The notes under the pieces were generated by a model. The model made no database searches. It saw nothing but the letters and a program-made list of their open reading frames with translations, and was not told the origin of the DNA. Shown here piece after piece: positions 45,984 to 57,939 of a stretch of DNA of 64,000 bases. The translations under genes were made by a program, and so were the position numbers. The DNA is from Styela clava (taxonomy: Eukaryota > Chordata > Ascidiacea > Stolidobranchia > Styelidae), in assembly GCF_964204865.1 (NCBI RefSeq), contig NC_135262.1:10540001-10604000 (forward strand), read 5' to 3'. Each line of letters opens with the position of its first letter. Position 1 is the first letter of the stretch.

Positions 45984-47370
45984 TATATAATACAAATTTG
46001 TGAATTTGTTGTAATTCGAATTTGTGTAGAATTTGTGAGAATTGTTTCCCGAGATTAGAAAAATATCTAAGATAAAAGTCTTGTCATGAAATAGATATCG
46101 AAATTGTATTATTTGTTATGTTGTATCGACTTTTCGCACTTGCGCTACTTTCTTCGTGTTCATTTTTACGCAAGAATACCTTGTTAATCGCAAATACATT
46201 TGGGAAATAAGATGTTTCGTTAAAATAACATTCGTTGTTGCCAATACGGAGCACTACAAAATTTTATTTATTTATAAATTTGACAAACGCGTAATAGGTC
46301 AGATCTCTCAGATTAAAAATGAATTGACGAACGTGGTGAACATATTTTAACAAGATTTTATCTACCGGTTCATCATGTCTTGCGTGTTCTGTTTGTATTG
46401 ACTTGTCCTATACTTACGCCTGTTTATCGCTTCAGTATACAAAGATATATATAATTCAATCTGTTATTCACTATACAATTTCATGGCTCATATCCAAAAC
46501 ACGAATAAACTGATATATACAATCTTCAGCAGATATTATCAAGCGGGATATCTTATACAACACATAACGTGACATTTTTATTGTCTAAATTCTAGAACTG
46601 GCATTCACAACTGAGATTAGGATTTTATTACGTTTGGATTTGTGTGTACAAACCTTTTTAACTATTTATTGCTAACCATGAACTATTTTATCAAATTATT
46701 ATTTGTCTATTATAGCCATTTTCGTTTGCTCAAGTGCATTTGTATCAATTAAATGATATATATATAATTCCGACATTTGATACCCAATTTTCAAATACGT
46801 ATCTGGTAAACCAGACTATTTAAGTTTAACAAATGCTAAACAGTTGGGTTGATTGTAACGTAGAATAAAACGCCATTCACACAAACCAATGATATGTTAG
46901 CACCGCGGTTAATCTATTGGCCATGCAGCGACATATCAGTGTTTTTGAGGTTAAAATGTTATAGTTCTCACTAATTAGAATGGGAATATATGCAACAAAG
47001 AAAGCCGTCTATAATTTATCTGTTAAAAAAATGCAAACTTTGCTTTTTAAAATTGGAAACAGGTTAAAAATGAAGGATGGTTCAATATTGAATGTCGAAG
47101 TCACTATTTTCTAATGTGGGGGCTCCGAGGCTTCAGCCTGCCTTGCATGTTGGTAAATCCGGTCCTGCGACCACGACCAGCCCTTGCCCAATTTTTTCAG
47201 TCAGGATGCAACAAATCGATTGAGTTGTACACAAAACCAGGAAGTATCGATAATTGAACTTGATATTTATTTAAACCAGCTCCTCGGTAGGGTTAAGCGA
47301 ATTATTGTATGAAAAGTTAATTAGAATAAATTAATTAAAACTTAACAAAATTAATTGTATCACACAAACG

Positions 47371-49998
47371 TTAAGGGTTGCAACAGATACCATAATATTT
47401 GCACAAATTCGCGGCGTACGTCAGAACGCGATTTGACGAATACTTTAAGTTGTGACGTCTAGGAGGGATACAGCACACATTGTACGCCACACAGTATGAA
47501 TTTGTCCTATCCAAAGCCTTCTTCGGAACAGCTGTAGTAGTTGGTTTAGGGTAGAGATGCTTAGTCGGCATGATAGACTCGGGATACAAAGTAACTGATT
47601 GCTTGGTTGTAAATTGTTCCTGGAAATGTTCTTGTCTCATTTTAATATTTCTAAGACAGAGAGCACGAACTTGATATTTTTGGCATTTTCCATTATACTG
47701 ATCGTTGTCTCGACATAGAAAACCCGCTTCAGTTCCAAATTTTTCAAAAACGTCACCAGTTTCGCCAGCAAATTTGTCGCCTGACTTAGCCTGAATTGCA
47801 ACAATTGTTTTACATTTAAATTCATATATTTCGACCGAATTGTCGCGTGCGGGAATCCATTGTGACCAATAATAATTTTGGGATAATTGGAAGGGGAAGT
47901 CTGAAGATCGTATTGAACCAGCTGGACAGGTAAACCGAATTTGTATAAAACTGCTCTTAGGCACGGTTCGAGTTTCGAACCCAAGTCTATTTTCGCATAT
48001 GCCTCCAGGTCTTGATTTTGATATTTGTGACGCTGCTTGTCGCCAATCAACAAATCTATTATTCGTATACTTTGTGATAAACCAAGTTGTCCACTCTGAG
48101 TTAGCGTGAGATTTTCTGCTATACTTATTTGTTTGATGATCATCTTTCCAAGCGTAGAAATCTAAATCGTAAACGCTACCGCAACTGACAAATCTATCAT
48201 AATTTGCGTTGCTTACTTTCAAAGGTGACTTCAGCACAAACTTCATGTCTTCGCTAACTTTACATAAAATACTTGCTAAAGTTGTCTTTCGAATTGAAGA
48301 GAGTTGTTTAGTTGTGAAAGAAGAAGGAGAACGTTCGTTTTCGTGCCAAAATCGATCTCCCTTTCTCAATGCGCGAAATCCGTAGGCCAATATGCAGGCA
48401 AATGTTGGTCCGACTTCCCCTCCGTCCACTAGATTTTCAGCCAATCCTCCTACATAAAGGTCAATATCATTAACTGAGTCATAAACGAGTCTTAGTCGAT
48501 TAATAATATCCGTGGGTATTTCATTCGAGAAATCGCCGAAAACTTTTGCTTTTGTTAGACCGCACAATTCCCTGTATTCATTGTAGCCTGGTAAACCATG
48601 ATCTCGTCCTCGTTGCACGTTAATTGCAAAGAGATCTCCACCAAATTTTTCTCCAATCTTCCTGCTCAGATGATTCCGTAAGGAATCGTCCACACTAGTG
48701 TCAGTTTTTTCCGCATCATCAACCATAAACCCGCGCATAAATGCGCCAGATCCCCCTCCATCCTTTTCTAGAAGTGAGTCACTGGTAAAAAATGTGCCTT
48801 TGGATGGAACGTTTGCTATAATACCAGGATTGAAAAATGAATCCCTCCGAGTCAAAGTGTCAGTAACTTGACTGTGGCCGTACCGGAAAGCTGCCGTTGC
48901 AAATTCATTTGTTATACCTGAATTATAACGCGGATCGTATCCGTTCCAATACGCATATCCGTCTGCTAACTTCAAATCAAACCGTTTTGACCACAATGGC
49001 CCCAGTAACGGAGGAATAAATTCTCGGTATGTGATCGATTGATAAATAGCAGATACAATACGTCGAGCGACATTGAATACTTTGTCACTAGGCCATGCTT
49101 TATTAATGGACTTGAGATTTCTTGCAACATAGTTGTGATATCGAACCATTATCGTTATCAATGAAGTAAGTCCTGGATTCTCGTTTGCTCTGACGTCCCC
49201 GGCTACAAAGCATGGAGTATTTTTGGGCGTGTGGACTTTTATCGGGCATTGAACAACTTTGGAAATCTCTTTATTTTTTAATTGGTCTTGATTCGGGAGA
49301 TTACGATGAGGCCCACCTATTGGATTCAATTCAGTAGCCAATTCACCTGCATTCGACCTCGGATCTCTTAGTTCTTTGGCAATCCGGTCTGAGCTCCCGT
49401 AAATAAAAGTACCGTCGATGTAACTTGACAATTCATTTATCTGTTCGCGACGAGGAAATACACATCCATTGATGCCAGATGCAGCTCTTGATCGAGCCAG
49501 GGGCATACATTTTCTGTTAGCCTTTTGCGATTGAATATCGCTAGGGGGAATTTTTATGTTTATGCAATCTGAGACAGGTTTATCGCAGTCACATTCTAAA
49601 GCTGTGTCATCATTACTTTTTACCAGGGGCGTAAGTACGAAATCATGAGCCAGCAACTGTCCATACAATACGTGCATATGAGATACACTCTTAGAAGTTA
49701 ACTTTTTAGATTCTACCAGTCCATTAGATATACTTCTTGTAGATGTAAGATTGCGAAAAACACCTTGTGACTTCGGTTGTCCTCTAGAATCGGCATATTG
49801 TGGCGGCAACAAACGATTTAATACTGTATTACTAGCACCCCATGCAGGATTATTCAAGTTGTTACAGGTTCCATCCAAGGACGGAAAAGCAGTTTGATAA
49901 AAACAGTTTGCTTGTCTGGCTAGGCACTGATCGGAAGATCTATGCTGACCAAAAATTAACTGAATTGACGAAAACGCAACAATCGTATAAATCCACAT
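47371..49998 (-). CDS. Secreted animal haem peroxidase 2
   Basis: The 875-residue, single-exon paralogue of peroxidase 1 is aligned end to end. It has a signal peptide (MWIYTIVAFSSIQLIFG), the distal GQLLAHD (His118), SSYIDGTFIYGSS, GDVRANE, proximal RYHNYVARNL, WTTW and WSQW motifs in the C-terminal module, and the same Cys tail CKYYGICCNP. Ala replaces the residue equivalent to MPO Asp94, versus Gly in copy 1, so both paralogues lack that haem ester ligand. Gly replaces the Ala/Asp-following residue in the calcium loop (IDGT for IDAT). The frame is intact and both haem-ligand His are kept, so an active enzyme is expected. A TATAAATA sits 52 bp upstream. Confidence 0.93.
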   Translation of the reverse strand: MWIYTIVAFSSIQLIFGQHRSSDQCLARQANCFYQTAFPSLDGTCNNLNNPAWGASNTVLNRLLPPQYADSRGQPKSQGVFRNLTSTRSISNGLVESKKLTSKSVSHMHVLYGQLLAHDFVLTPLVKSNDDTALECDCDKPVSDCINIKIPPSDIQSQKANRKCMPLARSRAASGINGCVFPRREQINELSSYIDGTFIYGSSDRIAKELRDPRSNAGELATELNPIGGPHRNLPNQDQLKNKEISKVVQCPIKVHTPKNTPCFVAGDVRANENPGLTSLITIMVRYHNYVARNLKSINKAWPSDKVFNVARRIVSAIYQSITYREFIPPLLGPLWSKRFDLKLADGYAYWNGYDPRYNSGITNEFATAAFRYGHSQVTDTLTRRDSFFNPGIIANVPSKGTFFTSDSLLEKDGGGSGAFMRGFMVDDAEKTDTSVDDSLRNHLSRKIGEKFGGDLFAINVQRGRDHGLPGYNEYRELCGLTKAKVFGDFSNEIPTDIINRLRLVYDSVNDIDLYVGGLAENLVDGGEVGPTFACILAYGFRALRKGDRFWHENERSPSSFTTKQLSSIRKTTLASILCKVSEDMKFVLKSPLKVSNANYDRFVSCGSVYDLDFYAWKDDHQTNKYSRKSHANSEWTTWFITKYTNNRFVDWRQAASQISKSRPGGICENRLGFETRTVPKSSFIQIRFTCPAGSIRSSDFPFQLSQNYYWSQWIPARDNSVEIYEFKCKTIVAIQAKSGDKFAGETGDVFEKFGTEAGFLCRDNDQYNGKCQKYQVRALCLRNIKMRQEHFQEQFTTKQSVTLYPESIMPTKHLYPKPTTTAVPKKALDRTNSYCVAYNVCCIPPRRHNLKYSSNRVLTYAANLCKYYGICCNP

Positions 49999-50049
49999 AA
50001 TTTCGGCACATTTATGTCTAAAAATGCACGGATCATCGGCAGATATATA

Positions 50050-50210
50050 TATTTATACATGAGAATCTAACGAAAAAATGTTCATAAACGTCACACACGT
50101 AATTCACCCAAATATATCATTCTAACATTTGCGTTTTTACCAAATAGCCTAAGGAACACACAATAAGGACTTCGTACAAAAACCGCTAATATCGCCGACA
50201 ACAATATATA
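50050..50210 (-). promoter_or_regulatory. Peroxidase 2 core promoter
   Basis: TATAAATA (minus, 50057-50050) is at the same distance from the ATG as in copy 1. Conserved upstream blocks include TTCCTTAGGCTATTT and GGCGATATTAGCGGTTTT. Similarity fades just before the hAT element begins at 50283. Confidence 0.65.
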
Positions 50211-50282
50211 AGGACCAACGTCGTGATTCAATACAGATAACGACACGTAAGATGTTGGGCCAATCAAAAGAAGACATCGTTA

Positions 50283-52407
50283 TAGGCTTGCACGTAATTT
50301 ACGGATTTACGGAATTACGTAATTATTTGGAGTTACGGAAGGGAAGTTACGAATTACGTAAAGTCGTAATTATTGCATTGAAACGAGCTTTCTTCAAAGC
50401 AGTCAATTTCGTCGATTGCGAAAAATGAAAGCTCAACAAGTAGAAGAAGTTAGAGTTCCGGTATTCGCAGCCGTTTTTCTCTCTCTTGTTACGTAGGTGA
50501 AGGAAGGCATGACGCGTTGCCATTTACTAACCTATTATCAATTTATCTGGCATGGCCAATGTAAATTATTAACGTAGTTAAGGGGGAAGAACTGAGTAGG
50601 GCCGTTTGACGCCAGCACACCTGGTTTTAACTTCTCCTGCAACTTAACCGTAGATAAGGGATAGAATTGCGTTGAGACCGATTGACGCCAACACACGTGG
50701 TTTCAACTTCTCACGCATCTTATCTAGCATGGCCATGGCCAATGTACATAACAACCGTAGATAGGGGGAAGAATTGTGTTAAGACCGATGGACGATAACA
50801 CGCCCGGTTTCAACTTCTTCGGGTGAAATAACTAATGAACGCAGGAGATCAATCTATCAAACATTTGTATCCATTTTACTTTTATTTATTATTTACTTGT
50901 TCCAGTTTTCCGTTACTTATGGTATATATGTTCTGTTTCTATTTTATAGTCACGCGTTTAAATAGTGGGAATTCCCCACCAAGTGTGGATTAGCAATGCT
51001 TAACCATTCTTTATTGTTAATAGCAACACTTGATATATGAACATGGAATATCATACTGTTTTTGGCTGTTTTATTTCAGACTTGGGGTATAAACAGGAAA
51101 ATATCCATAACCTTTCAACAGGACGATCTTGTGAAATTTAACGAAGAGCTTTCGCGACGAATTGGAACCAAATAAGCGAAAAGAGCGATTGATCCTCGCG
51201 CCAATACCTCGCCGTGATAATAAATGTCGCGCTTATCAAATAGCAATATAACGACAAAAGAGAGATTGCGTAATGAACCAACGCAACTTCGTCTTCTCGG
51301 CATCGGTAAAGCGATTGAGACGGCAGAGAAACAACAAAACGACGGATTCCTCGCGGACCGCTAAAAATTTAACTGCTATCAAATATGAGCCAGTGTGTTT
51401 ATTCTGTGCGAGATCCATTTTCTATTACAAAATCTTGATGTTCTGTTAACGGTTTTATCGTTATATATCAGTCTGGACTTGGCCTTGCTCATGATGTTTT
51501 TCACAATTCCTCTCAATATTTCGGCCATATATGATTAACTGTCTTACCAAATGCGGCAACTTATTTTGATTTATCGCCGACTCGAATACCGACCAAATTT
51601 GTGTCTATCTTGGCCGATAGGATCGCCGACTTGAGTTAGCAAATAAATGTCGTGAGTGTAAAATAAATGTCACAAAATGCATTGTTTTGCGATATAACTT
51701 TGTATTTTCGGAGAAGGCATATCATATAAGTTCGGTATTTAATTTATACGCAAATAATAATATTTGATCTAAATTTATCGCAAATAATGTTATAAACATT
51801 CAGTCCGCGAAATGATTAAATGTAAAATGAAGCATAGTAATCGGAATATCGTCAATAAGTCGACATCAATAATTATTATTATAAAATGCTAACAAGGCAG
51901 TAATGTCGGATAATGCAGAAGACGCTGCAAAAACAAGTCGAGGAAATCGCAAGTATAATCAAACGAGAGAATACGCTCGTCGTTGGTTAATAAATTAGAA
52001 ACCCGTAATTTTTATTCAGTACTAAGGTGGTTTTAAAAAACTATCGTTTTCATAAATATCCGTATACCAGTGTCGGTAATGATAAAATAAAATTGATCGC
52101 ATAAAAATGGGACGGTTAATTTGCGAAGGTGATAAAGGAAAACCAAAGCTAACACAAAAGATAAAAATCAGAATAAAATTAATTTGAATTCACTCCTTGA
52201 TATTTGTCTTTAACATCTGACGACGGCGTGTAGTACTGCCAAGAATATGAAAACCCAACTTCAATGTCCCATTCGGAAAAGAAGTGGATTCAATTGGTTG
52301 TTATGATAGGTTTAAATGCGTGGAAAAATATCGCAATTACGGGGTCATTACGTAATTGATTTTGCCGTAATTACGGAATTGATTTTTGTCAATTACGTGC
52401 AAGCCTA
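50283..52407. mobile_element. hAT element, 2.1 kb, with perfect 8-bp TSD
   Basis: Ends TAGGCTTGCACGTAATT and AATTACGTGCAAGCCTA are exact inverse copies and are flanked by CATCGTTA at 50275-50282 and 52408-52415. Subterminal regions are packed with TTACG and CGTAA motifs on both sides, the usual transposase-binding pattern. I found no intact transposase in the interior. The perfect duplication suggests a fairly recent insertion. Confidence 0.93.
50575..50822. repeat. Three diverged tandem units inside the hAT element
   Basis: Units of roughly 90 bp each carry GGGG(A)AGAA.TG, GACCGATTGACGCCAACACA and GGTTTCAACTTCT variants. Confidence 0.7.
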
Positions 52408-52415
52408 CATCGTTA

Positions 52416-53821
52416 CTATAATAATTTAGTGAAAATCCGCGCAAAAAGTGTAACAATATAACAGATAAATTTAGGTATTTAACATCAGCAATAAAAATTG
52501 TTTTCGATGCCATAGTTATTGAGAATTCGAAATGGATCGAATCGTGACTTCCGCCATCAGATGTAAACAAATCAAATAATTCGCATGTTATTATTAGCAA
52601 TATACATGATTTAGGCCTATCTTGTTTTACGTGGATTTTTATCATGTGAATTGTTTCGCAATAATGAAACCGAGGCAAAACCCTGCTCCGCAAAGACGAA
52701 TGGTTTTTAATATAAAAAGAGAGAGTTTACTTTAACGAGTAATATGAAATGTATACGATCATTTTTAGGGTAATTCTCAAAAACAAATGTATTATTAGTT
52801 AACTTTATTCAGTTGGCAACAAAAATAAGTTAGATACATCTGTTTTGTTTATGTGACTCAGTTGTATTGTATGTAATATTGATATCGGAGATAATAAATC
52901 TTATAGAGGCATTCTTATGGTCCTTACTGTTATATCAAATCAACAGAAATTCCAGTTCGAGCACGTAACCTATATTATTTTTTTATATTTCTGAGTCGCA
53001 TTAGTATCTTTTTCTATAACTAGTTAGTTGATACTTGACAGTAGTTGTTATTGTAACATCAGATGTTTAGTGGTAATCCGCGCAAAAAGTTATCTCGTTA
53101 TAATTCGTTCAACAGATTTTGCCTCGCGGTATGACACCTCCGGTATGTGTATGTTGAAATGTACTTTACCAGACATAAATATTGGCAACAAGATTTGATA
53201 TACTGGTTAGTCTGCGGTAGGATAAGGCGGAATAGCTGCCTGAATAGAAGCAAAAATATTTGGATCAAAACAATTCCGGGTATAGCCTATATAAACAATC
53301 GCGCTTCTGTCAATTCTTCGAATCATCACGAAAATTATGAATCAGAATAAACCAGCAATTCATCCACATAAATTGAGTACATTGAACAGTTTATTAGAAA
53401 AAAGTTCGATTCCCATGCCTAAATGCTAAACCAGCAAATAATTATGGCCTAGCCCTAGGACAATCAAATATAGTAGTGAAAAACAGGTGACGCAGATGCA
53501 CAACACACCTTTCCTCCAGCAAGAAATGAACACCGCCATTAAATAACACGTTGGTTTACAATGAGCCATCAGCTCAATATATCCATTATTGATCCTATTT
53601 TATGGAGATTACACCAAGGTAGTGTTCCGGTTAATATATGTCTGTGTTCATCACTTTTGTTTTATATTGCTTCTCTATATATTATGACAAGCTCAAAGTC
53701 GGTAGATCCGCACTTTACAATTGGGCGAATAGTACATCCAGGCTGAACCAAAATGTTGCAGCCTATCTGCACCGATAGGGTGCACCGTATGAAATAGGGA
53801 TATTACATTAACTTTATTATA
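52416..53821. other. Spacer, nothing recognised
   Basis: Only short frames without motifs; no repeat family is recognised here. Confidence 0.4.
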
Positions 53822-54846
53822 CAGAGGTGTGCAAACTGCGGCCCGCGGAGAAGTGTCAATTTTGAATGATGTGCCCGCGAAACGAGTTCTTAGTTTAGTT
53901 AATCTGGTACGTGCGAGCAATTCCAGCCGTTTTGCATCGCAAAACCTATACCAGTGCCTGAGTGCCACTGTCACATTAGCAAAACTAGCTAGCAAAATAC
54001 ACAATGGTATAAAAACGTGTTTCTCACTGAGTTCCTTTAATGTCGGTCTAACAATAAATTTCAAAAACAGTTTTCTTTAGAAATTTTTGCGTTTTCGTCA
54101 ACATTTCTGCGAGGACCCCTAACAATGCCGTCAGATTAATATCAAAAATAAACAATTTTTTGTGCTTGCAACTACAGTAGAAACTCCACCTACGAAATTA
54201 ATTCGTTCGGGAAGCCCCTCCGTAGGTAGAAAGGTAGTTGAGAGAGGATGTAATGTGTAAAAATGAGCACACACACACACATGAAATTAAAAATTTTCAT
54301 TTTTTTTCATTTTCTTTTGTTTTAACTGTTATTGTCTTCTCACTGAATTTCGCTAGTAACACATAGTATATACGTACCGGCGGGAAACAAACGGGCCAAT
54401 GAGATGGAAGATAATTTCTTACCGCGCCGCACACGGCTGCATTTGATTACGATAAGAAATGAAATACTTGTAAAATGTTTTAAAATCAAAACGTGGACGA
54501 CGTTGCTAGGATATGTGCGCCATATTCGGTATTCTTATGAACACGAAAAACGATATTTGAAAGTCGCTATATTCGAATATTAAATTCTAATTAGACATCC
54601 CTTCTTCAAGCACTGCGTTAAATTAACCTAAAATAAACAAATATCACTACACGCGTTTTCAAGTTTTCGGCCTTTCGTATGAAGAAAATCTTACGTTAGC
54701 CAAAAGAATATTTTTACGAGAACAGTTTTCGCAAGTTGGATTTTTCGTATCCAAGGCCTTCTGTAGGTAACGTTCCTAGGTGTGGTCCGGGGCTTCACCC
54801 AGTTACTTGTATTTGGCCCTGCTGTAATAAAGATTGTACACCCCTG
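53822..54846. mobile_element. hAT-like element, about 1 kb
   Basis: The ends CAGAGGTGTGCAAACT and TTGTACACCCCTG are inverse with mismatches. The flanks TTATTATA and TTATAATA form an 8-bp duplication with one change. CGGCCCGCGG lies subterminally. No intact transposase. Confidence 0.75.
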
Positions 54847-54920
54847 TTATAATATATCACATAACGTATATGCAAAAATGAATGTCTAGTATCATTCTAT
54901 TTCTTTGTTCTAGACTAGGG

Positions 54921-55470
54921 TTACCGAATATTTGGTTGTAAGCTTGTCAAAATAGACCCCAGTCGTTTCAAACCTATCCCATGCCAAAAAAGGTGGTTAA
55001 CGAACATTTTAATGTTAGGTCTCAAAAGCAATTTGGTTGCGGTAGATAGGATTCTCATAGGGAACTTTTGTGTTGTAGCAAAAGTGAATTCAGGCCGTCC
55101 GTCAGAATTCGAGACGTACCACCCGGCATTCTCTCGACTATCGGATAATTGCAGTAGCGATGAACGATAACTAGGTAGTTGACACCTTTGTAGTGGAAAA
55201 ATCGGCACAAATGCATTGGAACGGTTAAGATGATGTATATGGAGATGTAGATGGAGCGCATGGCTGTGATGGAGCCATGCGATTGCATTCTCGGCACTTG
55301 TTGCGTGTTGTCAAGATCGCTGCTGTAATTCTTGGCCAGAACACGAATGTTTCTGCCCTTGAGGTCATTAATGAAACTCCCCAGTGTTCGGCGTGTAGGA
55401 GGCGCAGTTCGTACCACTTCATGGCAGCTCCTGCCACGAACGAACCGCGGGATCTACCTGTAATGAAACG
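54921..55470 (-). pseudogene. Ty3/gypsy-like integrase remnant
   Basis: Broken minus-strand frames carry an integrase zinc-binding HHCC region (LHAEHWGVSLMTSRAE, then NKCRECNRMAPSQ) and core pieces such as FFHYKGVNYLVIV and SDGRPEFTFATTQKF. The pieces fall in different frames, so it is inactive. No LTRs or gag were seen nearby. Confidence 0.8.
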
Positions 55471-55629
55471 TCATGACACCAGAGAAGAGACGGCATAATA
55501 CTAGTCGCTGGGCCTGGCTTAAATACTGGTAAATACAACATTACTGATAAATAAAGTTATAATTTCATTTCTCAAATAAGAAATTCGTTGTTGTGGATAT
55601 AAATCAATACAGTTATTATCATTTTCATG

Positions 55630-56205
55630 GTACCGTTAATGTTTTTAAAGTCAAAATGACATAGTTCTTTCTAATTAGAATAGGAATATTTGTAACAAAG
55701 AAATCCGTATATAATTTATCTGGTCAAAAATATAAACTTTGCTTTTAAAATTAGAAAACCGGTTGAAAATGAATGAAGGTTCAAAATTGAATGTCGAAGC
55801 CATTATTTTCTAATTTACAGGTTCAGAGGCTTCAGCCCGCTTTGTATGTTAGTAAATCCGGTCCTGCGACCAGCCCTTGCCCATAATTTCAGTCAGGATG
55901 CAACAAATCGATTGAGTTGTGCACAATACCAGACAGTTACGATAATGGAACTTTATATTTATGTAAACTCCTCGATAGGGTTAAGCGAATTATTGTATGA
56001 AGATTCAATTGGAATAAATTAATTGTAACCTAACAAAAATAAATAGTATCACACAAACGTTATGGGTTACAACAGATACTATAATACACAGTATGAATTT
56101 GCTCTATACAAGGCCTTTTTCGGAACAGCTATAGTAGTGGGCTCAGAGTAGAGATGCTTAGTCGGCATATCAGACTCAGGATACAAAGTATCTGATTGCT
56201 AGGTT
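55630..56205 (-). pseudogene. Peroxidase 3'-end fragment with flank (partial duplicate)
   Basis: 55630-56056 matches the 3' flank of peroxidases 2 and 3, and 56057-56204 matches their last coding segment. About 90 bp of the Cys-rich tail is deleted between ACAGATACTATAATA and CACAGTATG. Upstream of 56205 the match stops. It is a relic of a third duplication event. Confidence 0.85.
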
Positions 56206-56487
56206 TGATAACATATATCAAACATATATTTCATTCGGACAAAATTGAGCCAGTTATAAGCACCATTATAAAGATAATAGGCCAATTTTGTTGACGTCCA
56301 ACTTATATGTAACGTAATGTAACCACTAATTGCAAACCGCCTCAAATGGTATCTTGAAAAGATTAGTTTGATAACGACGAAACATATATCACCATTCAGA
56401 CCAATTTCGTTGACGTCTGACTTATGTGAGGTGATGGAACCGCGTATTGCAAATCACCTCAAATGGTATTTTGAAAAGTTCAGTTTC
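56204..56487. repeat. Tandem dimer, about 120-bp period
   Basis: Two units share GTTTGATAAC, CCAATTTTGTTGACGTC or CCAATTTCGTTGACGTC, and CCTCAAATGGTATCTTGAAA (near-identical in both). Confidence 0.75.
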
Positions 56488-56493
56488 GTGACT

Positions 56494-56659
56494 GCACATT
56501 TGAACTCACGTACATTTGACCCGTAATTTGCACCCATGGACATTTGCACCCGCGGACATTTGCACCCATGTACATTTGCTTTGCACCCACGAACATTTGA
56601 ACACATGGGCATTTGCACCCACGTACATTTGTACCCATGCAAGAACATTTGCACCTTCC
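56494..56659 (-). repeat. Minisatellite GGGTGCAAATGT, inverted tract
   Basis: About ten irregular copies of ATTTGCACCCATGGAC-like units of 16-17 bp. This is the reverse complement of the motif at 36655 and 37545. Confidence 0.8.
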
Positions 56660-57157
56660 ATATTGCCGAAACTGGAGGTAACCCAATCGCAATGTTTACG
56701 CATTTGCTAGGGTGCATTGAAAAGTACTCCTATTGTAGCTCTACAACCCCAGTGTAACGAAATGTCTTTACATATTATACATTATAGAAAATGTCAACAT
56801 TTCAAATGCAGAATGATTCCTCATGACAGCGAAATTACAGCACAATTATTCAAACAGTCTTGGAAGGAATATTTTCCTGACAAACCATCTATTGCAACGT
56901 TCAATATGAAAACAACTAACCGCTTTCACCAACAATACTTCAATCGTCATTTTTTGACCATTTGCACGAAAATTAAGACTATGTAAAAGTATTCACTGAT
57001 GGTGGAGGTGACGCATAATATGTGATTCAAGCAAAATTAGAGAAAAAACTGAAGTTACATCGTTTCGTCTCTTCAGTCTTCACATACATCGGAGCTATAC
57101 GCAATACTGAGTTGTCTAAGATGGATCGCAACAACAAGACCGGAAGCTTATTGATAA

Positions 57158-57325
57158 CAAGAGAGCTATGCTCACTTATATGGGCACGCAGCGCCACATA
57201 ATTTTGATGACGTCATAGCAAAAATCAAAAGTATTGAGCCTCTAGCAAAAAAGATAATCTTTACTCAATGAAAATTTCAAAGCAATGGGTCCAGTAATCA
57301 AAAAGAAAAGCGACATTTTAAAAAC
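57158..57325 (-). mobile_element. LINE 3' end, truncated copy
   Basis: On minus it reads TTTCTTTTTGATTACTGGAC, then GCTTTGAAATTTTCATTGAG, TATGACGTCATCAAAATTAT and GAGCATAGCTCTCTTGTT, matching 26755-27003. Confidence 0.75.
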
Positions 57326-57340
57326 CATTCTCCTTGATTG

Positions 57341-57650
57341 GCGGTATGGCTCATCGTGCTAAGCGTTAGGAATACGCGCAGGTTCAAATCCCACGCAGAG
57401 ATAATTATGTGCGAGAGGATTGCTGGGCTTCTCGCCGCCGTAGGGTAGTTCACGTAACCGCTGATCGGTTACGGCTTCCTCCACCATCAAGTCCATGCTT
57501 CCGGAAAACAAATACCGGTGACTAACTAATCCCATACCCGACATGGAATTGTAACCGGGCGAGAGGCCGTGGTACGCCATATGGATAAGCCGTATTATCG
57601 GCTTTCCTCTCCCCTGGGATAAATATGTAAATTCTATCCTATCCTAACAT
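57341..57650 (+). mobile_element. tRNA-derived SINE (family A), copy 3
   Basis: A plus-strand copy with GTGCTAAGCGTTAGG (box A), GGTTCAAATCCC (box B), GGTTACGGCTTCCTCC, and the 3' end GTAAATTCTATCCTATCC. It abuts the LINE tail fragment. Confidence 0.88.
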
Positions 57651-57939
57651 CAATTGAAATATCACATGATCTGAGTCACTCCTGTATTACCGGATCAGGT
57701 ACTGCAGTCAAACCTTTTTCCGTAAAAACGTCCCAAAACCATATGCCTCAACTTAGCAGCACCTGAATCGGGGTACAAATAACGGTACACGGACTGTAGT
57801 CCTTCCATGTCCTGTGGTAATGATCTTTTCGTCTCCATTCAATTTCAACGTGAATTGAGATACCAAGTGATCCAAGTCACTTCTCCATCACGGTACCAGG
57901 GCAAAATAAAAAGAAAATATCGATTCCCCAATAATTATA

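Larger units (their letters stand above)
46170..50210. repeat. Segmental duplication block 1
   Basis: Non-coding flank 46170-46640 matches 60541-60905. The flank 46890-47370 matches 61780-62165 and 55630-56060. The peroxidase itself matches 62165-64000. Order and orientation are preserved, so a unit of at least 4 kb was duplicated on the same strand. Confidence 0.85.

Noticed and set aside
53693..54080. Frames of 123 and 83 codons on opposite strands
   Set aside because: They span the left end of the hAT-like element at 53822; similar peptides arise from the hAT-like repeat at 14707-15050, so this is repeat sequence.
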